From positions 8,427,731-8,491,730 of the forward strand of contig NW_024881283.1 of the NCBI RefSeq assembly GCF_018691265.1: a stretch of DNA of 64,000 bases, in the 5' to 3' direction. Below, in pieces: positions 49,518-62,347 of the stretch. Under the pieces are notes generated by a model. That model was not told the DNA's origin. It saw only the letters and a list, made by a program, of their open reading frames with translations, and searched no databases. The translations under genes were made by a program, and so were the position numbers. Numbering within the stretch: position 1 is the stretch's first letter; every line of letters starts with the position of its first letter. The DNA is from Tyto alba (taxonomy: Eukaryota > Chordata > Aves > Strigiformes > Tytonidae).

Positions 49518-50556
49518 CTGCCCCGGCATTGGCGGAGGCCGCCGTCACTCAGCCGCACGCCCGACCCGATTGGTCGCTCGACCACCGGCAGCCCGGGACG
49601 CCCGACGGCGCCGGACCCGCCCGCCAAAGCGCCGAGGCGCCTCCCGGCTCCGCGGGCTGCCGCCCCCGCTCCCGCCGCCGGGACCGCAGCGCCAGCGCCC
49701 GCCAGCGCTCCGGCCGGCCCCGCGCTCCCCTCCGACGGGCCGGGAAGGGACGGGCCGGGCCGGGCGCGCAGCCCGCAGCCGCCCGCCTTAGCGGAGCCCC
49801 GGCTGCCGCTCCGCCGGCTCCGCGGGGAGCTCCCCGCCACGCTGCCGCCGCCGCCCGGTGCCGGGCGCCCGGCGTGGCCCGAGCCGCTCCCGGCCCGGCT
49901 GCCCGCAGCCTCCCCGCGCTGGCAGCGCCCCCCGCCGCCCCCGTGCGCGGCCCCTCTCGCCGCGCACCCGCCGCCCGCTCCCGCGCAGCCCTTTGTTGCC
50001 GCGCCTGGCTCCTGCCAGCCGCGCCCGGGGCTGCAAATGGCGCCCGCCGAGGACGCGGTGCAGCCCCGGGAGCGAGCGGCTGCGAGGGGCGGCTGCCAGC
50101 GGGGCCGCCGCCCGCGGGCCCCGGCGCCCGCGGAGCCCGCGGCCGTGCCTCGGTGCCCCTCGCAGCAAGGCTCGCTCCGGGGCCGTTTCCGCCCCCGAAT
50201 CCCGGCGCCCTGCCTGGCCTGCCGGCGTGCGGGAGCCGCCACTCACCGGCTGGGTCCTGCGGGCGGCTGCCGCCGAGCCGAGGGGAGCGGGCGGTGGATG
50301 CGGGGTCCCGGGCCCCGCGTCGGGGCTCGCCGTGGCTGAAGGCGACGCGCCGGTCCCGCAGCCCCGAGCCCTGGAAGCCCGAACGTGAGAGAAACAAAAG
50401 GTATTTGCTGACGTGGGCGTTGGACAGAGACGCCCGAGGGCTGGGGACACAATTAAAGGGGCAACGCACCGATTGCAGGCGCAGCCCAGCGGCTTCCTCG
50501 GCCTGATCGCCCTGCAGCCGGGGCTGCTCGCCTCTTCCCACTCCCACATGCTGCCC
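49518..50556 (-). promoter_or_regulatory. ZBTB8A: CpG-island promoter and non-coding exon 1 of ZBTB8A, duplicate of 39517-40563
   Basis: A 1039-bp copy of the ZBTB8A-like promoter island. The equivalent donor GTGAGT ends the likely exon 1 at 50247. Compared with the other copy there is one extra C near 49932 and one 9-bp unit fewer near 50132. Sequence to the left (49230-49517) is GC-rich but unrelated to the corresponding flank of the other copy. Confidence 0.85.
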
Positions 50557-53500
50557 AGGCGGGGATGTGATGCCCTAGATGCTTCCTTCTCACACCTTTA
50601 TGTATAGCAGGGTCCTTGATGACCCAAATCCTTCTTTAACGCGCCTACAGCTTCCCCAGAATGAGATGTAACATTTTTTTTTTCTGTTCATATCTGTTAT
50701 CTTCTGAAAAAAAAAAAAAAAAAAAAAAGTGTGAAATCCTAGTACCTGAACCTCTCACATTCTCTTTCCCAAAGTTTGGCATCTTTCTTCTTCCTCTTCT
50801 TGCCACCAGGGTCTTTTCTGTGCTCCTGACACCCCAGTTATTTCTCATTAATACTTGTTTTCCCATGGGAGTCACTGTGCCTTAACTGTATCCTTTGTGT
50901 GTTTTTTAGCCCTTCCTTCCATAAACTTAAGACTTTCTTTCCTGAAACAATTTACGTTCCTTTCCCCACCATAGCATCTAAAGACTCTTTCGTCTGATAG
51001 TTAGAAAGTATCACAGTATAACATATACATATATTTGATTTATATCTGCTTATATTGTAACAGTATTTTTCACCAGCTTAATTTCTCCTTTTAAATAGAC
51101 ATCCATAGTTTTGTAAGTTCAGTCTCCTTTCAAATGTAGGCCACGCTTTCAAAATCTTTCATGAGAGCCATTCTGCTTGCTTAAGACTCCTCTCTGCACC
51201 TGACCAGCTTAAATTAATCATTCTTGAACATGAAAATGATTGGAATTTACACAGTATTTCTCATTAATCTTTTCAGTCCACCGGGCAATGGTGTTAATTA
51301 TCAACTGAAAACATTGTAATATTACATACCTACAACAGGCCAGCCCTTTCCAGCCATGCCACATTGTCAGTCTGTCATCATCATCTGATCAGTGTCACCT
51401 GCAAATTTCATGTAATTTTTCTTGGTTTTAGATCAAAGTCTAAAGAGTATATTTGCAGAACTGATTCCAAAGTCAGCCCAGAGGACCATTAGCATCTTTG
51501 TCCTCGTTGTTCTCCTTCCAGGGTATGGCCACCCAACCCTAGCACCCAGCTTCTCACAGCTCTTTATTAATTAATAGCGTACACCTGCAAGTCAAATACT
51601 GTATGCAGCCCCAGTGTTGCTCATTTCAAAGAGTGTCTACAGGAGCCTGTAATGGGTCAAGGAGAGAAAAGAGAAATGATAAAAGTCTGGCACAGCTTTG
51701 TACAGAATGTCAGTAGAGCGAGAGATGCCTGAGCTAGGAAAAAAAGATGAAGCAGGTGAGATAAATGGAAATCTATAAAATCATGAGATGATCAATAGGG
51801 ACTGATTGCTCACTGCTTATTCCAGCACAAGAGGAAGCCGATAGCAATGGGAGGTGGCAGGGTCAGAGCAACCAAGAGGATGTGGTTCTTTGCCCAGCAT
51901 GCAGCTGCACACTGGCACTGTGTGGCATAGGCTGTGGGGGGCAAGAAATGTTTGTGAGTGTCACAGGGCTACAGTAGTCACGGTCATGAGAGAGACTTGA
52001 GAGCTGCATACAGAAATGTTCGGTGACTTCCAAAGACCCAAGTCACAAATTGTAGGAGACTGGAAGAGCATTCAGGTAACAATATTACTTGTCATATTCT
52101 TCCATGGAGCAACTGATTTTGACTCAAAAATCTCAAGTTGGGGAATTTCATAGAATTTAGTTTATTGCCAACTAACAAACTTTCAACTACTGACTCTGGT
52201 ATTGAAAAATAAAGACAACAAACAACTAAACAATCACTTAGATTGTTTAATATAAACCAGAAAGTTTATATGCAGTATCAGGTTTTAATACTGCTTGAAT
52301 TAATTCCTCTAAAGTTTGATTTTGCTTCTCAGTTCAACTAAGTAGCACCTCTTTTATGTAACATTCTACATATTTTCTCAGATCCATGCCCAAATCATTT
52401 CATCTGCTGAAAACTTCCTTTTGAAAAGAACTATTTGTAGGAATTTGCTCTGTCTGACTTTGCTGACTTTTCAGGTAATTGATACTTTCACTTGTATACC
52501 AGAGTGCTCTGCTTGGTAGTTTGTATCGATATTAATAGGACCTCAAGGGTTCTCTATCTGCTAGGAACAGGTAATAGAATTTGAAAAGTAGAAAAAAAAA
52601 ATGCAGTGGTATCTAGAGCAGCTTAATTTGAATTTTTAAAGGTGTTGCAAGTGCTTTACTCAGAGTCCTTCAGCAACCTTGCTCACGAGTTTGCGCAGTG
52701 CAGCTAGGAATGACCATGGAACAGACCTTGTTTTTTTCATACATAAGGACTGATTTTGTCCTGTTTTGCACAATAATACATCACAAACAATCCACTGATT
52801 CCACAACTTTTATTTGTTTAATCTAGTTTTTTTGGTTTGTATTTCTAAATTTTAGAGTTACTGCTTCTAGCCAAGAAAGTTCCACTTGAAGTTGAGATAT
52901 TGTTTGGAGAGTTTATTCAATGGGAATAAACTTGGCAGCTATGTGGAAGAAGTGCTTCTCAGAGCGACAGAAGGAGTGTTGCAAAGCAAGACTAACAGTC
53001 TGCTTTTCAGAGAACAATTTACAAATTACTTTAAAAAAATGACATTGTTAGTGCTGATACAAAAATTAATAATATAAAATTTGCATTGTCTTATTTGGAT
53101 TTTGGTAACTAAATATAATTAACAGTTAACACCAGTTAATTGTTTTCAGTTTTCCCTAAAATATATTTTTCTCAAAGATCACAGACTTCAGTTATGGTAT
53201 ATTTTCTGACTTTAAATATATAGTGATATTTCTTGCAAAGAAAACTCGAGAGCATATACTAGAACAACTGAAGTACCATAGGTCAAAGACTGACATGCAT
53301 TGATTCACAAGATTAATTTGTTGCAATGGATTTTTCCCAAATACGTAAGTAAAGTAATATGCATTTACCAAGAGTTTTATTTAAAATTTTTTAAATGTAA
53401 GTAAACTTGCATATAACCTAGCTAAAACAACACAATTTCTTTCCTTTTTGTAACACTGAAGAAATAGCTGCATTTTTTTTCTGCTGGATCAGAAATGTAG

Positions 53501-53925
53501 CATACTTGGGGAATTAATTAGTTGCTTTTTTTTTTTTTTTTTTTTTTTCTGGATCTAAAAATGCATTTAATGAGAAAATGTGAACAGGAGGAATTTTAAT
53601 CCATGCTCTTGCAAAAATTGTTGCCTTTGAAATAGTGTTATACTTCTTAAAGAAAAAGTAATTTTCTGATAAAATTTTGTTTAAGAGCTTTTGAGTAACT
53701 TTGTGTGACATAAAAATATATATTTTTTAGTATTTCATAAGTGAGTTCCTAATCATTCCACGTCAGGAAACTTTTCAGTGTTACAGGACCTAATGCCTTG
53801 AGAAGTACAAAGTATGCAAGACCATATCCCTGTCATAATGAGAGTACCTTCTAAGTCACACAGACATGGTCTGGAGATAGGGGAACAAGCAAGACACTAG
53901 AAATTAAGAATGAGATTACAATTTC
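50557..53925. other. Intergenic stretch right of ZBTB8A
   Basis: AT-rich sequence with no supported gene. A possible, very decayed CR1-like segment lies near 51370-51600. A 23-nt T run is at about 53527-53549. Nothing else is recognised. Confidence 0.5.
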
Positions 53926-53929
53926 CATC

Positions 53930-54488
53930 TAATACACTGCCAGCTTGCATTTCATTTGTCTTGGCATCATCTTTACTGTCATCAGCTTTCCGCGTGACAA
54001 AGCCAGTAGACTCACCCATGATTTCTGTAGTTCAGATGTCTTCACTAGGAACCCAAGCTGCATCCTTGTTGTCTTCTGGTACAAATACAAATGCTTGTTC
54101 AGCCTCCAGATCATTTTTCAAAATGAAAAAGAAATCACAATACACTGTCCTAAAATGTTGAGTACAGGGAGGAATCTTCCATCTGCAGTACACCTAACAG
54201 TAGCAGTACACCTAACAGCAGGCCATCTTCTAAACAAAGTTTACAATTTAGGAAAGGTCTGAGATTTGATGGCAGTGTTAACAGGCAGCAGCTGTACAAG
54301 CATCCCAGCACAATTTGTCAGTAAATTCATCTGTACTAGGAACCCAAAAGCCTAATTCTGTCCCAACAGAATTAAATACCTGTTAGACCTATTTTTATCT
54401 TCAGCCCAGCTTCCCTTAACACCTAAAATTGTGAGCATATTTGCATACAGCTCATCTATATTGATGACTTAGACTTTGATCTAAACAA
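53930..54488 (-). pseudogene. Decayed third ZBTB8A copy (terminal exon and end of BTB exon only)
   Basis: On the minus strand 54460-54400 reads DELYANMLTILGVKGSWAE, aligning with the ZBTB8A BTB-exon end [19 protein letters not shown]. An in-frame stop lies a few codons upstream, and the donor GT has become AT. Further on, 54115-53930 reads DLEAEQAF...KDAAW...SED, a TGA stop at 54034-54032, then TTEIMGES...ADDSKDDA. This aligns in one frame with the ZBTB8A terminal exon (DLEAEAPL...KDSRW...EDN...VEIVEDGS...VDDSEDEA). The zinc-finger exon that should lie between is missing, as is the terminal KPNIR and stop. Order and strand match the intact copies. It resembles ZBTB8A more than the ZBTB8A-like gene. 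Confidence 0.85.
54186..54221. repeat. 18-bp tandem duplication inside the ZBTB8A relic
   Basis: CAGTACACCTAACAG occurs twice in succession, 18 bp apart, where the lost zinc-finger exon and introns should be. Confidence 0.75.
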
Positions 54489-54499
54489 TTAATTCCCCC

Positions 54500-57400
54500 C
54501 ATATCATTAGCAAGCTCTTTGACAACCTCTCTTCTCCCTTGATTGCCCTGCACTCCTGCTTTCCTTCTCCCACAGTCAGAGTCCTTTTCACCAAGGGTGG
54601 TAACAACCCTAAGGCCTTCAGAGCCAGGGAGAAAAGAGCAGGAATAAGTGCTTCAGTGCCCCACCTCTCTTGTGTAAAAAATGGAAAAAATATATACTTA
54701 CTGTGAGATTAGTATTTATTTAATGTTTTCAATTCTTTAACTATAAAAGAACCAGACTACATACAACAATATAAACAGATACAGTACATACACAATTTAA
54801 CATACAATAAAGACAAATTCAGTAATGCACCACTGTAGAAAAATGTTACAAAAAGCACTTAAAGATTTGATCCCCACCCCTCAAAAAGAGTAAACAGCCT
54901 GTATGGTGGTGATGGGCATTAATTATCAACTTTGGTTCAGTTTGTTTTTCTCTCTTCCACCCTGATACATACGCTCACAGACATCTCCGCATCAGGACAG
55001 GTACACCTGCAGATCCAGCAGCTTGCGGTAAAACAGCAGTGCAGCTTCTCTATCACTGATCTGTGAAAAACATCGCTATTAAATCTGGAAAGGTCTGCTG
55101 GGTTCACACTGCTGCCCGGTGTGTACTCTGAGTTGTCCGTGAATGCTGCCAAGCTGTCTTTTGTAAAATACTGTAAAGACCCACAATTCAGAACTTTACA
55201 CAATCTTTTTCCCATATGGAACTATTGATCCCAAATACCTGTGGAAGCAGAGCACCAGATAGCAGCCCCTTATTTCAATCCGTAGCACTCCCCTTTCTCA
55301 TCAAAATAATCTGTTTAACATTGGATACTGTTTCTTCTTTGTTCTTTATTTTTTTGAAGTACCCTGATTTTGCTTGTATTGGAGCACCTTTTAAACATCA
55401 CAGATTATGACTTTTTAAAAGTTCAGTAAACAAAAGGAGTTAAACCAGTTAAAAATGTAAAAGAAAATGGACATTCAGAGAAAGCCGGGGTAACTGAATT
55501 TCACATACATCAGATTCAGATGGTACAAATGAAAATGTTATTGTACTGATTAGTATTGTGGGACCATTTACTTTTGATTGAACTACTACACTGATCTGTC
55601 TGGCAATACTGCATTAACTGGCAACATTTGCACATTGGTTTTCAAAAGTGAAAAAGAAAATCTTCCCCCTCTGCCTCAACAAATATGCAGCATCTTGTTT
55701 AATAATACAGTGCTATTACTGTACTGGCTTTCACTTGGACAGATCCTGGAACAGGCTTGGAGATTTAGGAAGGTCCTTGAATCTACCCTTAAATCCATCC
55801 ACATGCTGGTATCTCAAATAAGCAGGTTCTAAAATCAGGGCATCTCTCCAAAGTGTTAATTCTTGTTTAGTTTAGTGAGTATTCTAGCTTCCAGTTTCAC
55901 ACAGGAGGAGAGAAAAATCCTTCAAGTCTCCAAAGACTGGGACACTCAAATTTTTTTGTTATCTAGAAACAGCTGTTACAGCTACCAATAGCTTTTATTT
56001 ACTAACAAAAGATATCTTTCTTGTATTAGAAACACAACTACAAGAAGAAAACAATTTAAAAGCAAGCTTCCTATTTTTGAGCAATACACACAGGTTTGGG
56101 TCAGAACTCACACACCTTAGTTATTAACAACCAAACAACAAGACAGAATTTGAAAAATCAGTAGCACAGTCATTGGCTCCCAAATTAAATTTGTTTCACA
56201 TAATTCCCCTCCAACTCAAAAATAAGCCAGCAGCTAAAAATTAAAATAAGCCTTGCCACTGAAGAACTTTCAGAAGTTCTAACACCTGATTTGGTTTGTA
56301 ATTCTGCAATACTGTCAGTGTATGCTTAAATTTTACCCTTATAACTAGTCTCATGATCAATAGGACCAATTGTGTGTCTAAGCTTCCATAGGTCTGGAGA
56401 CTTAGCTGGTTATCCTAAAAGCATTTAATAAGTACGGAGTCTTATATTTTGACAGTTAAAATATTTTGCATCTTGACTGGCTGTCCAAAGTTTAAAGACT
56501 AGCATATTGCCTCTGGACATGTGGGGATGGCATTTAAAGTTGCTGTGTACAGTATGACGTTTTGAGAGGGGGGTTTTTTTAGGGGTTGGGGTGGATGGGT
56601 GTTTGGTTTGGGTTTTTTTCCTTTTAATTTACTATTATCCAGACACCTGCCTATAACTATTTAATAAAAAACAAAGAAGTTGCTATATTCACTGGTTGTG
56701 TTCTACTAAAAGTGCTCTGCTGATCTACATGGCAGAGATGATGACATCCTAACTGTAACTCCAGGCCTAAAAGCCGCTCTGTGTGGGCATGCACGCCACA
56801 CGTACGTGTATAAATGAAGCCACTGGCAAGGTTTTAACAACTTCATACCCTTTACATTCTCATACATGCTACTAATATTTCTAGATGTGTAGAAAATCTG
56901 CATTTCAAACAATCCAACAAAAGGCAAAAACTAGACTGCCTTCAGTTAGTTGGTTGACATGTTAACAGTAGCCTTTAAGAGAAGAAATGCAATTTTTTAT
57001 GTGCATGTTAAAGGGCACTGTCAACTTGGATCCAAAAATCTTTAATACTAACAAAAATATTTTAATGGCTTTTAAAAAAACCCAATAGTAAACAAGTTTT
57101 GAAATACGAATAATTCCCAGGCACTTCTGAAACAAAAAAATGTATAAACCTGAAGATTCCAATAAAATAATTTCACATTTTTCACTGTTCAAATGAAAAC
57201 AGTGAAAAGAAAGAGGGGGTTCTTACATTTTTCATTGATTCAGGATATTCTAAATCAACACATAAATACAGGTTTTAAATACCATAGTCTGTAAAAGCAG
57301 ATTTAAAAAAGTCTGTTTGTGAAATATCCAATATAATTCAAAATTATCTACAAAGAATATTTGGCAGTCTGTTTCCCCCACCCCCACCTGCATGAATTTT

Positions 57401-60400
57401 ATTGTAGGCATTTGACAGCATTTTCTTCCAGCTAGGATCAGTGACTGCTTTCCAGTTACATGGATTTTTCTCACCCAGCATGAAAAATTAAAAGCTTTAA
57501 AGAGAGTTTAAAAAGTTAAGATGATTATAAAACTACAAAAACTGGTAAGGAAACAAAGTCAGTGTTAATAATATAAAAGATTTTTTAAAAAACCCCAGTT
57601 GCCTGGGTTTTAAGTTGGCAGAATCCTTTTAATCCTTTCCTGCCAAGAATCTGATTCTTGCTTGCAAATTGTCTGTCACCAGAAATGGATATATTTGTTA
57701 TATTAATTTTTAATTCCCAGAAATTGTAATGTGAGCCTTAATGTAGACACTCAGGTTTACTCAGTCAACTCTTGAACGGTAAAAAAATCAAAGCAACCCT
57801 CTCTCTGAGAGTTTTATTTTCTAGACAATCAAAAAGCTCCAGAATGCTCCAAGATCCACAAATATAGTTAAGTCACTTCTACAAATAAGGTTCCGTTTAT
57901 TAAGAATGTGTCATTTAAACTAGACTAAGGGACTTCAGTTATGAAACTGCCTTACAAAACATCAGTAAATTAAATGACCACATTTGGAAGGTTTACAAGG
58001 TCTTGCACCAAGAGGTTAAACGCGCTACGAATACCAGTGCAGCAGGTATTCCTTCAGTGAAATACAGTGCAGTTATGTGCAAAAGTACGTTAAAAGGTAT
58101 ACTCCTAAACAAAGTCAACTACGTAGAGCTAAGACTTTAAGATATGTAGTCTGCATGGCCTTTAAAAAACTTTGAGAAAGAGATTATATTAGAAACAACT
58201 TCCCTAAAAACACTATTTTTGATTCTTCATTAAGCACCATATGAATATTTTAGAACTACTACATCATCTTCTCAAAGCTTGTAGAGGCTGGATCTACAAT
58301 GGAAGATTTCAGGAAAAACATCCAAAAACTAAGTGGAAAGCACAGCAAACAGATTTACATGAACATCTGGTCACAAGAATGTAGAGAAACTACATTTTCT
58401 TCTAACTACAAAGGCTGAAGGACTCCACTGAAAACAAATCAGCACAATATGACAGATCAACAGGAAACATCGATTTTGGTGGTCACTTTCTGGAATGTGA
58501 ACAGCATAACCCCCCTCCCCACCACCCCCGCACCCCTTACCCACTGCTACACAAACCTTAACACAGTTCCATTCTCTATGCACAAGACACACAAGAACAA
58601 TCTCTAAGACCAAAGAAAGCAGGTTGAAGTAAAATCGCTGAAGGTCTCTGCAGTCATTCCTACAGCTCTTATTACATACAGACTTTCACAAGAGGTTAAT
58701 TTTCCCTACTCTGAATGTCTTCACCGTTTCAGAGTTAGCCAGCCCGCACCTCAGCACAGCTCAGCCATGCGAGAAGCCCAATCTTCTGACAGTTTAATTG
58801 TGGTGCACTAGCCAGACCCATGCTCAGCTGATATTCCATCTCTAGCGGCCTCTACCAATATTTACAATGCGGTGGCATCTTCATGCTAGAGTGACCAGAA
58901 ATTGGGATGCCTGGTCACTAAATATCATTTTGGATCCCTATTTACATTCTTACCCCACTTTCATCAGCGAGTTAGTCTCCCAACAAGCACAGATAATCTG
59001 TGACACTTTTTCAGGTGTTCTCGTATGCAGAAGTCTGTCCTTTATCAGATAAGCAGATACCAAAAAAATACCCTCCGGTGTTGGGTAGACTTAACAATAG
59101 AGTAGTAGTCCAAAAGACTAGCCCTGGTATGCTGGAGGTGGCATTTTCAAATGTGCCAGCAAGATTTACAAGCCCACATTTTGCTTAGGTTTTTATAAGT
59201 GCTAAGGACCCAAAGCCACAGAAGGATTTTCAGAGGAGCTCAGCTCCAAATCTGGCATCTCCATGAGTTGTCTCTTGGATGGTTTTAATTTAGATGACTA
59301 AAATAGGGGCTATAAAGCCCTGAATTTTTTAATGATCTTGTCCCAGTGAGATTTTTCTATGATGATGTGTGCCACCATGACACTGTTCAGCTCATACAAA
59401 CTCAATTTTACAGATGACCTGGAATAGGGACTACTGAAAGCTTATGCAACTTAAGTTACAGAAAATAAATATAGCATATGATGCCAATATCTTCTTGTGA
59501 AGGTGGCACTCGTCAAGAACTTACACCAGAGAAACATTTCATAAGTCTTTTTACTTTCTGCTGTTTTCAGGAACCACTAGTAAAGTGACTTGTTTAAAAA
59601 GAAGCTTGTTTCTTCTTTCCTCATCCTACCTGATCTGGCAATGAATTCTTAACTTCATTTGTAACATCAGAATCACCTCTCACAAGTAAATCACATCACT
59701 ATAGGACTACTGTTTCACTGTAGGATGAAGAAGATAGAGAAGCTGAATTGTTCTTTTTCAGTATGTAAAATAAAGGCAGAAGGTATGCAAAAAAACACCA
59801 GACCTGGTTAAATCAGAGGGCTCTCTGTTTTTTAGGTTCCATCTAATGTTTGCCAAATGTAAAAGTCTTTACACTAAAAACCTCAAGAAGCACTGTCTTG
59901 TGAAGTGGAAGGAACTGCTCATTCTTTGTCAGCCACGTCTGTCTACAGGCTTCTGATCTAGCACTCACTCCAGCTAGAAAGACTCATCATGATTTGCCTT
60001 TTCATGAAACACTTATGAACAACACATTAAAGGAGCATTAACAGTCCTATTTCACAGTATATTTCAGTTTTGTCTCTTCGTTAGGGAACAGTAGGCTACC
60101 CATAAGCAAAAAGGCTTTCCGCGGGTGGTGCATTTTATTCTAAAGCTTCCCACCTTGATTTGTGATAGCTTCTATCAACTTACTACTGGACAGGTAAAAA
60201 AAAAAATCTCACCTCCGTTGAAAGCCAACGTTTATCTATTCCAGCAAAGAAACATGAGATCCACAATGAAGTTTTTTTAAAAAAAAAAAAAAACAACATA
60301 AACCATGAGAAGGATCACCAAAGACTAAAAAAAAAATTAGTAAAAGAGAAAGAAAGGGATTTGCATACAAAGAGGCTAGTAAAAAAAATCTGAGCTTTCC

Positions 60401-61359
60401 TAACCAATTGCTTCAAAAAGGGTATTCAGAGCTGTTCCATATGCATAGCTCAGATATTTAACTGCTCCTTGGCTACATCAGCTGTGAATCTGGCTATTTA
60501 ATTTATCAGAATTCCCAAGTAACCTGATTGACAGCTTTTAACTTGTACTGTGAAAAGCTGAAGAAAATTGGGCAGTTCGCTTAGTCTAAACTGAGAGACC
60601 AGGACACTAGACACCATAATGTGTGCTTAACATTTCTTAAGCCAAGACTACTAATGTCTAAATGACATTAAAGACACATCTGAAGATCTGTAGTCCAAGC
60701 TCTTGAGAGAGAAAGATGCAGTAAAAACAATTCAGAAAGAGAAGCTTGTTCTCTAAATACCTGCAATTAAGGACACATGAAATATATTTATTCTTACTGT
60801 CTGTGCTTTCAGCAGCAGCATATTTTTGTTATCCTGGTTTGTCTGCCCTGGTTTCCAGGTCAAATCCAGTCTAAGCAAACACTTAAGGTTTACAATTTAG
60901 ATAATACTGTCCTAATACAGAAGGATCACAACTTAGTTTAGAAAAGTCCAAGGTAACAGATGAAAACTACATTTTTTTTAACGTAATCTTCAGAGAGAAG
61001 ATGGTGCCCCTTTCAGATCAGGGATTAAGGACCATGACAGCATTATTTGAAGAAACCTGTTATCAAAACAACACAGAGATGTTCCACCTGCAAAATCAAA
61101 ACTAGGAGGCAGAGACACCCCTGGAAATTGCTCAAGTACAACCTCTGTGAACCCCAGACAGAAGATTCTTCACAGATTTCTGGTGCACAGCACTGAAAAC
61201 TTAAAAGTATTAAAAATTCCAATTCTCCCCACTCTTGTTAAAAAAAAATGAATAATAAAAAACAGCAAAGTCTCACTAATTGGGCAAATAGGCAGTTTTC
61301 TTTTGCAGACTGACCACTGTCAGAGAGACACTTTAACTGCTTCCACTCTCCTCCCACTG
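54500..61359 (-). other. Possible long 3' UTR of ZBTB8B and intergenic DNA
   Basis: AT-rich sequence with no credible coding exon on either strand. Several minus-strand AATAAA signals occur (TTTATT on plus near 60787, 60134, 55994 and 54713), so the ZBTB8B 3' UTR could be short or several kilobases long. No repeat family is recognised. Confidence 0.4.
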
Positions 61360-62347
61360 CTACATAAGTGTTTCTCGGTCTGATAAACTCCTGTGGATTT
61401 CCTGCTTGTCATCACCATCAGCATCATCATCATCAGCTGGATCATTTTCCTCTCCAGACTCCACATATATGGGCCAATCGTTATCGGCATCACCTTTCTC
61501 TTGGCCTTCTGATGAAGGTTCCATTAGGCTGAGGTTAATGGGCATCGAGTCCTCATGGGTAGTGGTCACGCAGGTGCAGCTGTCACACAAGCCAAAGCGT
61601 CGTAATCCTTGAGACAGGCTACTTGTGAATGTTCTCCTGCAACCTTTACAGATAATTGGCTTGTTTGATCGATGCACCTGAAGTTAAAAATAAAACACTA
61701 TGGTAAAAAAGGCAATTTGCCTTCTTGCCTTAGCTCTTTCTGGGGTGCTGGTTTGCATGTATTCACAGAACAGAAAAACATCTAAGCTAAAGGACAGATG
61801 ATCCCATCACACTTCCAGTGACAAAGATTTGGGGCTACGTATGTACTCATGAACCAAGTATCAGTGACTTAAACTTACTATTAGAAAAGTTTATCTCACA
61901 TTGGCAACAATCATTTTGTCCAACATATTTTGGGAAATATGATCAAGAAATGCCAAAAACTTTTAAAAATTTCCTGATAATTTTTCAAACTTACACTTAA
62001 AGCATGACTCCGAAGGTGTTCCTGCCGAGTGAAACGTTTCCCACACGTCTCACAGGGGTAAGGTCTCTCACCTGTGTGAGAGCGAATATGCCGTTTTAGT
62101 ATTCCTTTCTGTTTAGCCGTGTAGGGACAGAACGGACATTTGTGAAGCTTGATTGGCACAACTAATACATCACCTTTTGGAAAAAAAACACAATGCATTA
62201 GAGTATGCAGTTCACCAGTGTTACCTATGTTGGTTTCTTATCCTTCTTGCTGCAAATCTGAGTCAAGACAATTCCACTTTCCCCTCTCTGCATTTCGCTT
62301 ACCTGGAATTTCTGTAGGTTGTGCGATTTCAGGAGACATTAATGCAG
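61360..62347 (-). CDS. ZBTB8B: Zinc finger and BTB domain-containing protein 8B, 3' part (partial gene)
   Basis: Three minus-strand coding exons are seen: 62347-62303 (45 nt, [14 protein letters not shown]), 62173-61995 and 61677-61360, with stop TAG at 61362-61360. Two C2H2 fingers start [16 protein letters not shown] and [14 protein letters not shown]. They are followed by the ZBTB8B-type zinc module [20 protein letters not shown] and LCDSCTC. An acidic tail with [16 protein letters not shown] ends DRETLM. The Cys/His ligands are intact. The BTB exon is not found to 64000 and must lie to the right. The small 45-nt exon joins in the same phase (1) as the BTB exons of the ZBTB8A genes. The acceptor of that small exon is weak, so it is the least certain border. 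Confidence 0.92.

Noticed and set aside
49170..50549. Open frames of up to 424 codons in the second island
   Set aside because: Same reason as for the first island. The splice donor and position indicate promoter and non-coding exon 1.
51370..51600. Possible CR1-like segment
   Set aside because: Only loose resemblance (for example GTCACCTGCAAATTTCATG). Too diverged to claim without an alignment.
56798..56809. Perfect 12-bp palindrome ACACGTACGTGT
   Set aside because: Short enough to occur by chance and without supporting context.
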